The position numbers were made by a program, and so were the translations under genes. The notes below the pieces were generated by a model that saw nothing but the letters and a program-made list of their open reading frames with translations, did not search any database and was not told the origin of the DNA. A DNA stretch of 64,000 nucleotides from Nautilus pompilius (lineage: Eukaryota > Mollusca > Cephalopoda > Nautilida > Nautilidae), in contig JACATO010002214.1 of the NCBI GenBank assembly GCA_018389105.1, positions 682,001 to 746,000 on the forward strand, given 5' to 3'. This document shows positions 24,134 to 37,700 of the stretch, piece after piece (position 1 is the stretch's first letter; the number at the start of each line of letters is the position of its first letter).

Positions 24134-25731
24134 CGTGAAACATCTTTGCTTTTTTAAGTTAGTTTCCAGTTCGCTCAACCTCGTGCGTACTGAATTTCAT
24201 TTTGCTGGTTTTGACTTTCATTAAAACCAACAATGAACAACTGCAACTTTAAGGACAGTCCAAATGACTGTTTTAATTTGGCAGCCATTTTAGAGATGCT
24301 GCTACTTAGGGGTTCATAGTTTCCTTGAGCATATGAGATTAAGTGTTTCCAATATTTTTCATTTGAGCGGAATAAGGCCAAAAAAAGATTATGCAGCAGG
24401 TGTAAAGAGACTTCCCGCAAATCATCAGACACCCCCTGAGATTCAAATATACCACTGCCATCAGAGGAAGTTCATGGGAACTAATGGATAAGCATACATA
24501 ATTTGGCAGCAAAATATTAGTAGAAACCAGCAGGAGATCTCTAAGGCACTAAAAGTTATACTGTACTGCTGTTGACTGTTAACAGAGTAAGCCTCCATTT
24601 CAACAAATGCCATAAGACAACTGCCATTCATTAGCATTCAAAAATCCAAAACCAACAAGAGATTTGAATCATGAAATATGGTCTTTGCAGCATGGAGAAA
24701 AGTGGTGTGATGTAAACCACTCCACAACCCACACAACGTTAGCCATTCACTAGAATGGGCAATGCAGATGTTAGATGTCCTTCTAACTTTTCAAACACTC
24801 ATTTTTCTCCAGTGATTCTAGGTTTAAACAGTCCTCAGCAATCAGGTGTGAATGTGGTGTCATCCAGCAAAGGAATGTTCAATGAACTATGTACAAGCCA
24901 CAACAAAATATGGTGGACTGAAATGGTCATGGCTAGTCATCTACAAAGGAACTGTCATTAGGAACTTCTACCATGGCCTAGCCAAATGTTAGATCCATTT
25001 ATAAAATACATTACTGTTTTGCACAAAACAAAGGGACACCGAACAAAGAATTAACCCTACTCATGTTTTGTCAGTACTAGGTACCATTCCAGATTGAATA
25101 GGTGATCTTTCAAACTTGGGTATTCCATTATGTCAAGTCTCTATAGTTTAATGTCTTCAAAAGAACATTTCAACCTTTGCCAAAGTATTATTGGATCAGG
25201 ATACAGCTGTTTTGTTGTTTTTTTTTTAAAAATCCATACACAAAAGACAGTTTTATTCGGCCAACTATTACCTGAATATTGTTTTTGAAAAACAAAAAAC
25301 AAAAAATCTTCTTAAGCATTTCTTCATAATTACTTACCATTACTGTTTTATCCTTTTTCAAAATAAACAGGAATCAATTTAAATTACAAAAAAAGTCTAC
25401 CCATTTCCCACTTTCTTTTTTATTTCCAGCAAACCATTCCAAACATGCAAGACAAAATACCAGAAGTTTAAATTTACTGAAGTTCCCTTGAAATTAATGG
25501 TATAGAAAATTCATGAGAAAAACTGTCTAGTTAATGGCATATATTAAAGGAGTTCACTGTTACAAATTTCTCTCTCACCTACAGCATCTTTGGGAATTTA
25601 ACTTTCTTTTATACATATAAACAACAATGAAAGAGAATAGATTATGGTACAAACTGCATTAACTACCCTTTCAATGAGATTGTTAATAAAATATGCATTA
25701 TTCTTTCTGTTGCTTATTTAGCTCTTTAGAA

Positions 25732-25732
<1 letters not shown>

Positions 25733-25780
<48 letters not shown>

Positions 25781-25784
25781 TATT
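25733..25784 (+). repeat. (ATT)n microsatellite
   Basis: About 17 uninterrupted ATT units. Confidence 0.95.
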
Positions 25785-26825
25785 TTGGCAAATGTAGCAT
25801 TTTTTCTGTTTAGGTTGTCAAAATGAAAATAGATAAATTCATTTATCTTCTCTCTACACTAGAGAGTTGACAGAGAAACTCTGATTTAAGAAATGATTGG
25901 CTGTAAGTTGATACACCAGATAATGATAGCTATTAACAATACAGTAGCCTCAAGAAAATACCTAATTCTGGCTGCTGACAACAGACACCATGTATTTTTC
26001 CAAAAAAGCTGCTGATGTCTTAGAGGAATTAAAGCCAGCAGGATGAAGGTGATAAGATTTTATCCTAACATTTCTTAAAGCATGTAAGGCACAAAGCTGC
26101 TGAGAAAAACATGAGAACATAAATAGCCTTCAAACTTTGGTTTTAGAGAATGAAGAAAGAGAAAAAATGTCTTGATCTGACATTATCTTGGAGAAAAGAA
26201 ATGTCTCTCTCTGTTATTCAATATCACAATGAAGCTCCAGCCTGTGACATCACTTTTTATGTAGCCTGTCTCCTAATCCAGTACTAACAACATGAATAAA
26301 TGTGTTGTCCTTCAATGGATGAAGTTTTGTAATGTGATTTTCAATTGACTAACCTAAGTTGATTTTCCCAGCTGTTGCATTCCACTGATTACCAAACTTA
26401 TTTAAATATTCACTCTTGATTAATTTGATAAACTCATTTTATGGTTTATGTTTTTATTCCCTTTCCCTAAAAAACACCATAACATTTAAGAATTTTTAAA
26501 AGATTTATTCATTTTTTGTTGTTGTTTTTCAAAATTAAAATCTAAATTCTCATTTATAAAGAGGCACAATGGCATCTTTATTACCAACCCAGTTTGTATA
26601 TCACTTATACAATAGATATGCAAACAGGTGATCAGTTGACCACATCATCGAAATAGAACCAACTATTCAAATGACACTTGCTCTACTGGAAAATCCTTGA
26701 AAGAAAAAAAAGAAAAAGAAGCAAAAAAAACCTTGACACCTTGATATCTATAGTACCAACCAGAGAGAGACAAATTCTAACTTAAAACATAATTTTTATA
26801 AAGTTTAAAAGAAAATAAATCTGAT

Positions 26826-27730
26826 GTTTAAAAATACATGATGTCTGCAGCTGTGTTGTTGTTGTTGAGCAACAAGACGTTGTGGGTTATAAGTTGGGGG
26901 TTGTCGGTTGGGACACATCAGGAAGGTCCGGCGTGGAGGTCCAGTTCTCCCAGATGGTCAGGGCGCGGGTGGGGTCTACCGAGAGAGTGTCCGGAGGCGG
27001 TGGTTCAGCTGGTGGGCGGTGGATGCGGGGACAGTCGTAGATGACATGCCCCGCGGTCTCCTCCCCCATGCCGCATTTCCTGCAGATGGTGTCGACCGCT
27101 TGGTTGATTTTGGCGAGCCAATACTTCAACTCCGGGTGGTGACCACTGCGCAGACGGCTCAGGATCACCTGCTCCCTTCTGCTCAGCTCCATCTCCGCCA
27201 GTCGGTTGACCTTCTCTCCACGGTCCCCATAAACTCTTCTGGTTCTCTCGTGAGACGCCGGGTCGCCTCTTGTCGTCCGTCTTATCGTTGCCTTGGCCGA
27301 CTCATAGTGGCAGTCGACCCCAGTTTGATCTGTGTTGGACCCCGCTTTGGCTTGGCCATCAGCCATTTCATTGCCGATGATGCCGCAGTGGCTGGGACAC
27401 CAAGTGAAGGTTACTTGGCGTCCTTGCTCTCGGAGATTGGAGAGGATCCGGTGGATTTGCTGTTCGTCGTTGTTGCGGAGTGAATTCGACGGGTGTAGGG
27501 ACTGGATGCGTTGGAGGACTGAAAGGCTGTCGCTGATCACTCGGGCTTTTTTAAGTTTGTCTTCAGCGAGGATGATCTCGAGAGCCTTCTTGAGTGCCTT
27601 GATCTCCGCTTGGAAGGAGGAACACCATCTGCCTGTTGGTATGGCGAAAGAGTGGTGGACCCGAGGGTCGCTTGGATGGCCTGTGGTGACGACGATTCCA
27701 CCACCGCCTATTGCGTTACCGCTCGTTGCT
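26826..27730 (-). mobile_element. 5'-truncated LINE with RNase H and zinc-knuckle domains
   Basis: An open minus frame ending at 26887 encodes a LINE RNase H: AEIKAL with the catalytic Glu, VISDSLSVL with an Asp, and CPSHCGIIGNEMADGQAK with the conserved His and Asp. A C-terminal CRKCGMGEETAGHVIYDC knuckle of the C-C-H-C type follows. The upstream frame starts in mid-domain (GNAIGGGGIVVTT), so the first catalytic Asp has been lost by 5' truncation. The 3' tail has CAACAA repeats. Thirteen-base direct repeats AAATAAATCTGAT flank it (26813-26825 and 27731-27743), fitting target-primed insertion. This architecture fits the Jockey/I group of LINEs. The undamaged frame suggests a fairly recent insertion. 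Confidence 0.85.
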
Positions 27731-28250
27731 AAATAAATCTGATATTATCAAGACTTTTTTCATGTAAGAAATCAACCGATAACAGGGAATAGTGGTGTCT
27801 GTTTTATTGTTGGTAACAGATGCAAGCAGCAGTCAATTTTGACTAATAAAATGCTAGAAAAAACTAACTTAACTATCAAACAAAACCAAAAATATAAATT
27901 TGTAATTCAATTTTAAAAATCTTTGGCTCATCAAGATCTTCAGTATGTTGAGCTAGCAAAATAATAATATTTTAAACTATTAGAGAATCTCTAGGATTTG
28001 GAACAAGCAAGCACACTATAGATACTGAAACCTCATTTGTGGAGAGCAAGTCAACTGACAGATTTTCAAAATAACTAAGAGTTTTGCATGTGAATGGGAA
28101 GGAATTCTCTCTGTTATCTATAGATACCAATACCAGAGGTCATAATCATAAATTAACTCAAGTTTCAGGAAGTCTTGTTATTAGAAAATAAAACAAGTTA
28201 TAACAAAATTCTCATCATTATGAAATGACTACAGTATTGCCATGGCCTAA

Positions 28251-28334
28251 AACTAAGGGCATTAAAACAAAACCCAGTCAGATATCATTACGATTATGCC
28301 AGTTCAGCCAGGTTTCATTTGAACATCCCTAGTA
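28251..28334. mobile_element. Palindromic MITE family, copy C
   Basis: The left arm ACTAAGGGCATTAAAACAAA and the right arm CAGGTTTCATTTGAACATCC then CTAGTA form an imperfect palindrome of about 84 bp. The right arm is the cleanest version of the family end. Confidence 0.7.
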
Positions 28335-29910
28335 TTTACAATAGAATTGTAAATGAAAGAAATAAATTACCAGCAGTAGTTGTTGACAGCTATCTCACAA
28401 ACCAGTTTAAAAATGAAAACTGATCGGTGTTTCTTTTCCCTGGGGCCTTGTACAAGCTGTGATAACTTCCTGCCTCCCTGTAATAACTAAATAAAACTAG
28501 CTGCATTTTGCACCATGCTTTGTCACATGATCTAATTTTGTCTTGTCATACATCTAACACAATTTTAAAGTGTGAAACTTGCCTGAAGATAACTTCCATG
28601 CATGTTTGACAGATGTCGGGATTAATTTTAAATTCAAATTAATACAAGTGGCTCTCCTGTGAAGGTCAACAGGTTAAACATCCTTGACAAAGACATTTTC
28701 CCTAGAGTACTGCAATGTACCAAGCTTTCATTGACCAATTTAAAGAAACCTTTGGAATGATGTTCTACAGAGTTTTAAAAATAATGACAATGTCTAATGA
28801 ATGACAACATCCATGATATAAAGTGTTGGCAGAGTCAACCAATTTAAAATAAGGCAGATAACTCTTACTGTCAACAAGCAAACAAATTATTAAAAGATTT
28901 TCTGCTTTCATGGTTATCATGACACTCCACCTAACATTTCTATAATATTTGTAAGAACCTGCATGCATATATGCACCCATTCCCTTTGGAAATTCAACTT
29001 CTTCTCAGAAAGGTATCAATAAAGCTAGTTAATTTGGAAGTTGCTGCTTACAAACAGGTTTGTAAGGAAAGGCTGGATGAATATTCTGGAAACACTAAGT
29101 GAGGTCTTCCGGTAACTATGAATTTCTCAACTTTACTGCATAACTATCTTACCAACTGACACTTTAAGCAACATGAGCATGCTGAACATAGATAATATTA
29201 ATATTGTGTACCATACAACACTAAAGTTTTTGAGAACATTTAAAATCCATAACATTGTTTTGGAACAGTACATAAAGACAAATTATTTCACTTTTTTTGT
29301 AAGAATAAAAAAACAGAGTTGTGAAGTTATAAAAATGACTCAAACTAGAATGAAACTCTTAAAATTTTTTAAAAATTTTCTAATAAGAGACGTTTTGCAA
29401 ATCTAAGCCTTCCAATTACCAGAGTGATGCCAGCTTGATAAACAACTGTTTGTGACTGGGTCTAGGGATTAAAACCTTTCTTAAACACAGAGCTGACTGA
29501 AGATAAAGACTTCTCTTGTTATCCAAGGAGTGACCCACCACACCGGATAATTACTAATGACTACATTGGAGAAAGAGCTTACTCAACATCTCTTCTGATT
29601 TGTGATTAAAGTTCAGATCAGACTCCTACAGAAGAATGTGAAAAAAAAACCACACCATCAGGGACAAAACAAACATGCTACATTAACTCCACTGCCCATT
29701 TTAACATTAACCAGAAGAGAATCCCACTTTCAAAACTTGGGAGCCCTGCAGCTTCTGTCCTTGTAACCATTTTAGCATGTACTGCTGATTTAATTAAATG
29801 ACATTTTCCACTCACAACACCAACTTCCCAATCACTTCAGATTTTAAACTGAAAACCTACAGCTTTCTAAGAGCAGAGAATCAGGGCCAATGATGCAACA
29901 TGCTACATAC

Positions 29911-30009
29911 CTTAGCCTCTAGCATAGCTTGCATAGTGTGGGTGCTGGTGGGCTGATCTTTCAGCTGCAGCTGGGCATACTGCAAACTTCCTGACAACAT
30001 TCCACTCTC
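29911..30009 (-). CDS. ERC: ELKS/ERC internal exon, window exon 2 of 6
   Basis: This short 99-nt exon encodes 33 residues, from ESGMLSGSLQYAQLQLKD to HTMQAMLEAK. It is bounded by a tttcag acceptor at 30011-30010 and a gtatgt donor at 29910. It joins KEISNLKE upstream to DSRISALEKE downstream without a frame change. The vertebrate counterpart ends KTKALQTVIEMK before DSKIS, so the exon's end matches, while its first half (a Gln/Ser/Thr-rich stretch) is lineage-specific. The Gln/Ser/Pro content suggests a flexible break between coiled-coil blocks. At 99 nt it could be skipped without losing the reading frame, but no evidence of skipping is visible here. Confidence 0.9.
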
Positions 30010-33000
30010 CTGAAATGAACAGCAAATGCAAAAAAAAAAAATAATAAAGGTAACTTTGAAGACAGTTTTATTTGATGAAGCACCAAAATCACAACATTTC
30101 AATGGTCCAGGTAATCTAATCTAAGTGGAATGTTTTGTGAGAGCTCAGTCATGCATTCTCTTGATTCTTTTGATAAGAAAGGTAATCACGTACTGCACCT
30201 CCGCAGCTTTCTCTGGTGACTGAAATAGTTCATTTCTAATGTGTTTATAATAACCTTTTGTTTTTCAATTTATTGGATTTGACATACACACATAGAATAT
30301 AGCCCTAAATGTGCGGCAGGTGTAATCCGAGTGAATCGCTCACTCATTTGAAAACTTAAAAAAAAAATGTGAACTTAATAAACTCTCCCCTATATTATAT
30401 TCTGATATATTTTATTAATCTACATGAATGCATGCACACAGCTTTAAAAATATATTTTCATCAATTCAGATATGATTTAAAAAATAAAAATTTTTGTATG
30501 GTAAACAGCAATTCATGGTTTGTCTTCATAAAAAAAAAAATAAAAAAAAACGGTGAGAATTTCATTGTGCACAGTGAAAATAGCAGATCATTTTTTGGAG
30601 GCATCTTCTATTTTATTAGTATTAACTGAACTAACTAACGAAAATATATTTCAGTAATCTTTCTTTGTCTCCAGTCTCAGAGTTTAGTCCAAAGGAATGC
30701 TTTGCATCACAATTTTGTCAATTTACAAACGATGTTTCCTTTTTTATTTTGCATTGTATGTGTGACCTGAGCTGGTCTTTACCTACAACTTGTTGGCTGA
30801 TAGGTCTTCTATCTAGTTTTTGACCGATTATTTAGTCCACTGTGCTATTGTAGCATGTATGTGCAATTACATATTGTATTTTGGGGTATTAAACCTTCTT
30901 GCTGGTGAACTGGAGTATTCAGATTCCAATAACTGCCACAACAAAGTGCAATTGTTGTAATGGTAATTACCACATGGTAGATCCATTGTTTTGTTAAATA
31001 CTATTAAGGCGATAGTAGAGGGTTTCATTGGGCATTTCCTATCTGTTCAAATCAGGCCACCAATAAATTTCCATTCTTACAATTAGTGGAGCATTCAAAT
31101 ACTGTTCTTCTGTTACTAACATGGTCAATAGTTAACATGTCAGCTAATCAAATGGGGGCAGTTGGTGCACTCAAGAGTTATTATTAGTCCTTGTACAAGA
31201 GTTAATCAAATCACAGATAGCCTTTAAAAAAATCATGTTGTGTGCAACTTCATATTAGAATCTGCTTACAAGGTGACTTCTGTTATAAGCCTTATCAATG
31301 TAGACATCTTGTCAAAATCCCATCAGTTTATAAGGGTTTAATACTTGATGCAGCTGTGGTATTCTGCTGTATCTATCATCTACAGTAAAATCTGTTGTTA
31401 TGAGCTTAATTGGCACAAGGTTTCTTGGAAGATAACATAGAATAAAGCTTACTGACTCTAACCCATTGGCCATGGTATTAGCCATACAAAACTATAATGA
31501 AAATAAGATTTTAAGTCCTTCAGGTTTCATCAACATATAAATGCTCTCCATTGCCTAACATAAATAAAATTAAGGGCAAACCAATATTTGACAGTTGGCC
31601 ACAATTTTCCAGAACAACAGATAGCACAAAAAATAGCCAACAAACACCAATCCATCTTAGCAAGAATGTGTCTATGATAATGTAAGATACAATGAGCCAT
31701 GTGGTGGCAGAATTTCCTTGGAGAATATGCTAAATCCTTTGAAGATTTCAGCCAATTAACTGGCTGACAGGCAGGTCAATAGGGAAATAATCTGGCTGCC
31801 ACAGAGCTTTAGCAGAGGAATCAAAAGCTATATTTAATACTGACAGTTATGTGGGTGTGCTTAGAAGCTAACCATGACCATTATTGAACCTCAATGTGTT
31901 TTTACAAAGAGAGAGCTCAGATAAAGTAAACTAAGGAAAATTACAATATACATCCAAAAGAATTGCTTTTTAATTTTAAAAAATTGGTTAAAATGTGGCT
32001 TTTGTCAAAAGTTCTTAAACCTACATATAAAACAAAAATTGAATAAAATGCCATATTTCAGCCCTAAAATGCATGCCCCCCCCAAGCACATACATACATT
32101 ATTTATTTTTTTTTAAAAAAAAATAAATAAAGCAAATATTCCTAAAAAACACAAATGCCTTTCTTAGATCTAGCATGGACCAAAACATGGCTTGGAAAAA
32201 TTCTGTGGCTAAATAAGATAGATAGGTGGTCTTAAATGTGCAAATACATAGATAGCTATGTATGACAATGGTGACAACAACTAAACATAGCGGAATTATT
32301 GAAAATGTGTATGGCTCCAGAGCCAAAAATTGTGATATAACCTTTGCTGCCTCGGAGCTTCAAAACCAGGCAAAATTTGTTGAATGTTTGAACTATATGG
32401 TAGTAACTGCATGTTGGCCAACAACTGATCTTCTCAGAAGCAAACAATACTGTGGCACTTTTAAGACAAATTTCATAAACCTATCCAGTTATGCAGTACT
32501 AAGCATTTGGTATGTACAAATACTAAAGAACAGCATTCAAAATAATCATTTTGAACACTTGCTTCATCTAAGCTAAAATTCTAAATATTTGCTACTATTA
32601 AATTAAAACCAATTTTTCTAATGTTACTACTTAAGTCTATGTTTCTATGAATCTAAATGAAACACAACATTGTGCTTATTTAATAAATGTTTGATCTTTT
32701 TATTCATTAAAAAAAGGATGAAAACAAAAGGTGAAAAACTAGATAGAATTGTTAAGAAAAAAATTTTTTCAATAAAATAAAAGAAAAGTACATTTCTTGC
32801 ATCATATATTACCCTTTTAGAAACCCATTTACAGGAGCCCAGGGCATCCCAACATGAATCAAACCAGCAAAACCCTAGATAAATTGCAACAATATAATTT
32901 TCTTATAGCACAAAATAAATCTTAAAAAAACAACAACAAAGATACTCAAAACCAGTACCAGTAACAATTGAAAAACAGGCCATAATGAGTTTCATCTTTC

Positions 33001-33232
33001 ACACACACCTTAATGAACATCAGGAGAGGTAGCTGACACAGTGCTGTAAGAGGGTGTTGTCTACTTTGCTAATAGTTGTCAATAATAAAAAACAATTTAA
33101 AACTTATTACGGCTTGAAGTGAGGAAAATCTGGCAATAACTGACAGAACCAGGAAAAACTTTCTAAAAGCTATCAGAATGTAAACAACAATATATTAGCA
33201 AAAGAATTAAACTATAGCTATTTTTACGACTA

Positions 33233-33440
33233 GAGTGATCCTGTAGCATACTACTGAACTGCTAGATTGAGAAGCTGACTTTGAATCCCAGATGAGACCA
33301 GCATACCTCTTAGCATGGTTTCTTCTTCACCAGCTGGCCATGTGCATTTCCTCCCACATCTAAAGCTGAAAAGTTCTAGTAGGGCTTTCAATGACTGTCC
33401 ATCTCCCTGGTATGGCTCTGAGCCATAGACTTTTACTGCT
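33233..33440 (+). repeat. tRNA-derived SINE
   Basis: Plus-strand head (GATCCTGTAGCATACTACTG, then TTTGAATCCCAG as B box), body TTCACCAGCTGGCCATG and TTTCCTCCCACATCTAAA, tail GGTATGGCTCTGAGCCATAG. Confidence 0.8.
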
Positions 33441-33980
33441 TCTGATGATGAGCATTATGATAATCATTTATCACCATCCTCATCATGTAATATTTTCATT
33501 TTATGGAAAGATGCACGTGCTGCACTTGGACAAATGGTCACCGTAGAATTTAGCCTGGATGTGCTTTAGTAGCTGGTGGGGCATAAATGTTGCCAATCTA
33601 AGGTTGAAAGAAATGAAACAAAACAGGAGTATAATTTTCTAAGTTTATAGTAATAAAATAGCTAAAAAAAAATATTCATCCAGAAAAATATAATGCACAA
33701 GTATTTTGAGTTAAACTTTTGAAAGGTACAGCAGTATAATTAATGAAAGTGGGATTGATCCAGACAGAGTAAACCTATAAACGTGTTTCCAAGATCAGGA
33801 TCAATACCTACTTCCTGTAAATATATAGGCACACACCTCGTAAGGTCAAATATTTTACAGCTGAGACAATACTGTTGAATACATTTTCAGTTTTTTAAAC
33901 AACAATTTTACTTAATCTACTCAAGGCAGCTTAGTATTAGGAGTGAGTCAAAGATAGATGAGAAAATATCAGTGCATCAT

Positions 33981-34070
33981 AACAAGGGACATTCAAATGA
34001 AACCTGACTAGATAGATACTATTACAGTAATACTGCTACAGCTGGGTTTTATTTGAATATCTCTAGTGTA
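33981..34070. mobile_element. Palindromic MITE family, copy D
   Basis: The left arm AAGGGACATTCAAATGAAAC then CTGACTAG and the right arm GCTGGGTTTTATTTGAATAT then CTCTAGT are imperfect inverted repeats of the family type. Confidence 0.7.
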
Positions 34071-35088
34071 ACGTCATTAAATCTGTGTATCTCTCTGAAT
34101 CAATCACTGACCAGGGACATTGAACCATTGATCCTCTGCTGATCTTCTATGCTAATTCTTTCTTTAAAAAATCAATCAAAAGGTAAAAACCAAACACATT
34201 AATATTCAGAAATAGCAAATCATTTGGAGTTTTTCTAAGCTTTCTTTCTTTTTTATTACTTTCAACATGATATGCAGCCAAATAAATAATTAAAAATAAA
34301 AAGTTTTTAAAGCTAACTCTTAAATTCATTTTTATTCATTTATTTTAGGTTTAATTCATTTTAAAACATATTTACCCCCACCTGAAGATAGTTAGTGATT
34401 TCTCTTTAGAAAATCAAACTGGTCGCCAGTGTCACTTACTTGATTTATCACTCCAAAAAACACATCAACCAAAACCTCTCTTGTGCAAAACCTGATATTT
34501 ACCTTCACTTGCAATGGTTTCCAATAAACAATTTATCAAATTAGTTCTGTATTAATTCAGATTAATACCAAGACAGTTGCGATCTTTGCTAGATTAAATA
34601 TGCTGTATTTTAAAGTTAGCATGTTTTATTATATTCTAGAACATTTTCAAAAAAAAAATTCACAACAACTGATAACAGCCCATATCTGAGCTGAGTTGTT
34701 ACTTGATTTGATATTTCATCTATGACTGTATTTATGCTGCTATCCAGTCATGCAAAGAAAATATTATTGAGTGTGTGTCAAAGAAATTGGGTGAATAATC
34801 TAAAAAAAAAAAAATAATCATATTATAAATAAATACAAACAATAAGATTCAGCTCCAGCAGAAATAACCAACTCCAGAAAGATGTTATATGAAAGCTATT
34901 GTTAAAAATCATCTCTTACTAGCCATATAACAGATGTCTGAAGCAGTTTTTTTGGATCATGTGAATGTCATTCATCAGACATCAAAGTTAAAATGGAAAT
35001 CAGCCTTCTCTCCTGGACATTCTGGTCCTAGAATTACTACAGTATGCATAATTAAGATACATATTGAATGTTATCAACACTTTACTAC

Positions 35089-35140
35089 GAGAAAGAGAGG
35101 AGAGGGAGAGAGGAGAGGAGGGAGAGAGGCGTGTGTGTGA
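35089..35140 (+). repeat. Purine-rich GAGAGG tract
   Basis: GA/GGA-rich low-complexity sequence ending in a short GT run. Confidence 0.9.
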
Positions 35141-37099
35141 AAAGATGCCAAATAAAGAATATTTAAATGAAAGAGCTTTTACATACTGACATATTCTAAG
35201 ATTGAAAATAATCTGATATACAGCTTTGTGAAGAATGGCTATGTAGCACTATTTGTTAAAAGGATTTAGAGTAAAATAAATAATTAGATAAAAGTAGAAC
35301 ATACAAATGTCATTCCTTACTTAAAGAAATTTCTAAACATCTGGTCTAACTTTCCAAAAACCTCAATAACAGATTAATCTATGTCCCTGTCTGCTGTTGC
35401 TTTGGTAAGAGCTACACATGTAAGACAAAGTAGAAGATTGAGTTGTTGTCCCTCCACCACACATCATGAACACTGTAACCTCAAAAAGTGAAAGCAGAAA
35501 TCCACATGGCTATGGTACCATGCATGCACAGCCAACAGTGAGGTCAGTAAAACTTAAGGGTTCTTGTTAATTGATTGAAAATTTTAATATTCTAAAAAGT
35601 TAACACCTAGCTGAACAACAGATAGCATAATGGCTTAGTAAGTAGGTGAAAACTTAACAAAACCATCATATATATATATAATCAATGCCTATCAAGAACA
35701 CTTCTACTGATGACGATGACATGGAATGATAGCCAAAACACAAATCCTATTATTATTAAAAACATGGTGAGAAAACTTGCATTTAAAAATCTTCTGATGC
35801 TGAAGAAATTTTTAATCCTTCCTTCTACTTAAAATATCTGCTAATTTTACTTATGAACAGATGTTTATCTCAGTCATTGTTTTAATAGTACCTATTTTAG
35901 AAACATTACTTTAAGTTACCAGATAATCAAAACTTTAAAAAAAAAGAAAAAAAAATCATTTATAGTAAAAATTTCGGTTTCTCTTTCAAAAACAAAGAGT
36001 ATGATTCTCCTGACTTATTATCCAGGGATATAATAATGCAATCTCCAGTTATTTTAAGTTGACAAAATTGTATAAATTATTATTATTACTAATGTGCTTG
36101 CCTGTCAAAAATAACAGAAGGATAACTATAATTGAAAAGGCACGAATAAGAGATTGGCCATAAAGAAACTGAAATTCAAATTAATCTTCCAAAAGAAGAA
36201 AGAATGACAACTGGCTTTAATATTTGGTTTATATTCTACTCAAACTTGAATTGCCAAAATGTAAAAGAAATCTTTAGAATATTTTGGCACAATATTTTTA
36301 AAACAAAGACCTTTGCATATCTAAGGTTACTAAGCAACTTTCAATAAAAAATTCAAAGTTTTATTACTTACTTCAGATTAGATATAATTCAGCTATGATA
36401 GTCCTCCCTTGGAAGTCAGAACCATAAACTGATGGGTCAGAGATTTGTTTTAAAACTTGAAAACAGACTTCATCAACAAGGTCCTACTAGCTAATACACA
36501 CACATCTGACATCATTAAACACATATGATGATGTCAGAAGCATTATCTAAGAACAGAACTGGCTTTTATATATGTATTAAATTATTTAATCATCATGGGA
36601 GATAATTCTATAAAATAATTTTTTTTTAAAAAGCTTGCAGGGTAGAACACCAATAATGGCTGTCATCACAAGTTTATCTAACTGATTTTCATCAATCTAA
36701 TCAAAAGACTAGTACAAATAAAAAATAATAAATGTTTTTCTAATCTTGCTATTAACATAGAAGGTCAAACTGAATGTTTTTCAATATAAATCATTGATAA
36801 AACTTTCTAGTGTGATTGAACTCAAATCAGCCTTCATGACATTTCCTCCTGGCAGTTGTACACGAAGCACTTTCACCTTAAAAGATGGTTGGATTCATTT
36901 TGAGCCAAAGGTAAACTGCAGCTATTTTAGTGTCTTAGATACACTATAATTTGGTAAAAATTACTTTATTCAGGAAAATGAGAAAAATAAATGTGCCAAC
37001 ATTATTTTGACACTTTGTATTTAGCAACATTTTCCCCACCAAAATTTCTGATACAGTACATGGCTGTGCAGTAATTCTTCAATCAGCAAGGTAAGAAAT

Positions 37100-37700
37100 T
37101 GCTGATAAGGCATAAGTTTTCTTTTAACCTTTTCATAAAGAATAATTGCAGAAATGTCAGCAATATTAAACTTATGTCCATTTGTATTCACCAGAACTCA
37201 ATGTCATAGATTTGAAAATCTGGTCCAAAACATGAATGCCAAATTTGATGTTATTGTAGAACTGGACTATCTCTGGCTTTTGTGACTCTTAGTCAGGAAC
37301 ATTGCCAACTCCAGTTTTCCCACAGAGTTCTGCCTCAATGAAGTAAAGAAGGTATAACAAAGATAGAGGTAAGAATCTGAATGTGACATTGCCACATGTT
37401 TAGAAAATGATAATCCAGGCAGGTATAATTCATCCCTTCCTAAGATATTTCAGTATAGAGATTCTTGGAGTAGACTTTGGCCAGCAACCAGAAGTCAGTA
37501 CCAGATTTGTTAAACCTCGTTTCCAATAAAACTGCATAAAATAATACTGAAATGCCACTGGGAAAGGTTGTTCATCCACCATTAAATTGATTTCTGGTCG
37601 GTAGCACTGTTGACACTTTTTAGCAAAGGTATTCCAAGGATGTATCACAAGAGCAAAACTATCTTGAGAGCTCTGTATACTAAATCATAAGCATTTGAAT
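37100..37700 (-). pseudogene. Decayed piggyBac-type transposase
   Basis: On the minus strand FAKKCQQCYRPEINLMVDEQ followed by PFPVAFQYYFMQF matches the piggyBac core (NCQKCYxPGxxVTVDEQLxPFRGR), including the catalytic Asp of VDEQ. Further along, a broken frame reads FYNNIKFGIHVLDQIF and NTNGHKFNIADISAIILYEK, like the FYNxxKGGVDxLDQ and C-terminal helices of the family. Stops and indels separate the pieces. No TTAA-flanked ends were located. Confidence 0.75.

Larger units (their letters stand above)
20776..29910 (-). other. ELKS intron, 9,135 bp
   Basis: Phase-0 intron. It holds a Tc1 relic, a GC-rich retroelement tail, two palindromic MITEs, an (ATT)n array and a truncated LINE. I see nothing recognisable in 20900-22120, 24140-25730, 25790-26810 or 28340-29900. 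Confidence 0.85.

Noticed and set aside
26826-27730. RNase H as a host or bacterial enzyme
   Set aside because: The HCGIIGNEMAD motif and following zinc knuckle are LINE-type, and direct repeats flank it.
26908-27736. Long plus-strand open frames
   Set aside because: They are the antisense shadow of the GC-rich LINE RNase H frame on the minus strand.
31730-31770. Palindrome CAGCCAATTAACTGGCTG as a MITE
   Set aside because: A single short palindrome with no second copy or flanking duplication seen.
32262-32576. Open stretch of 104 codons as a gene
   Set aside because: No recognisable domain, no splice context or neighbours, and the length is within chance for a 64-kb window of six frames.
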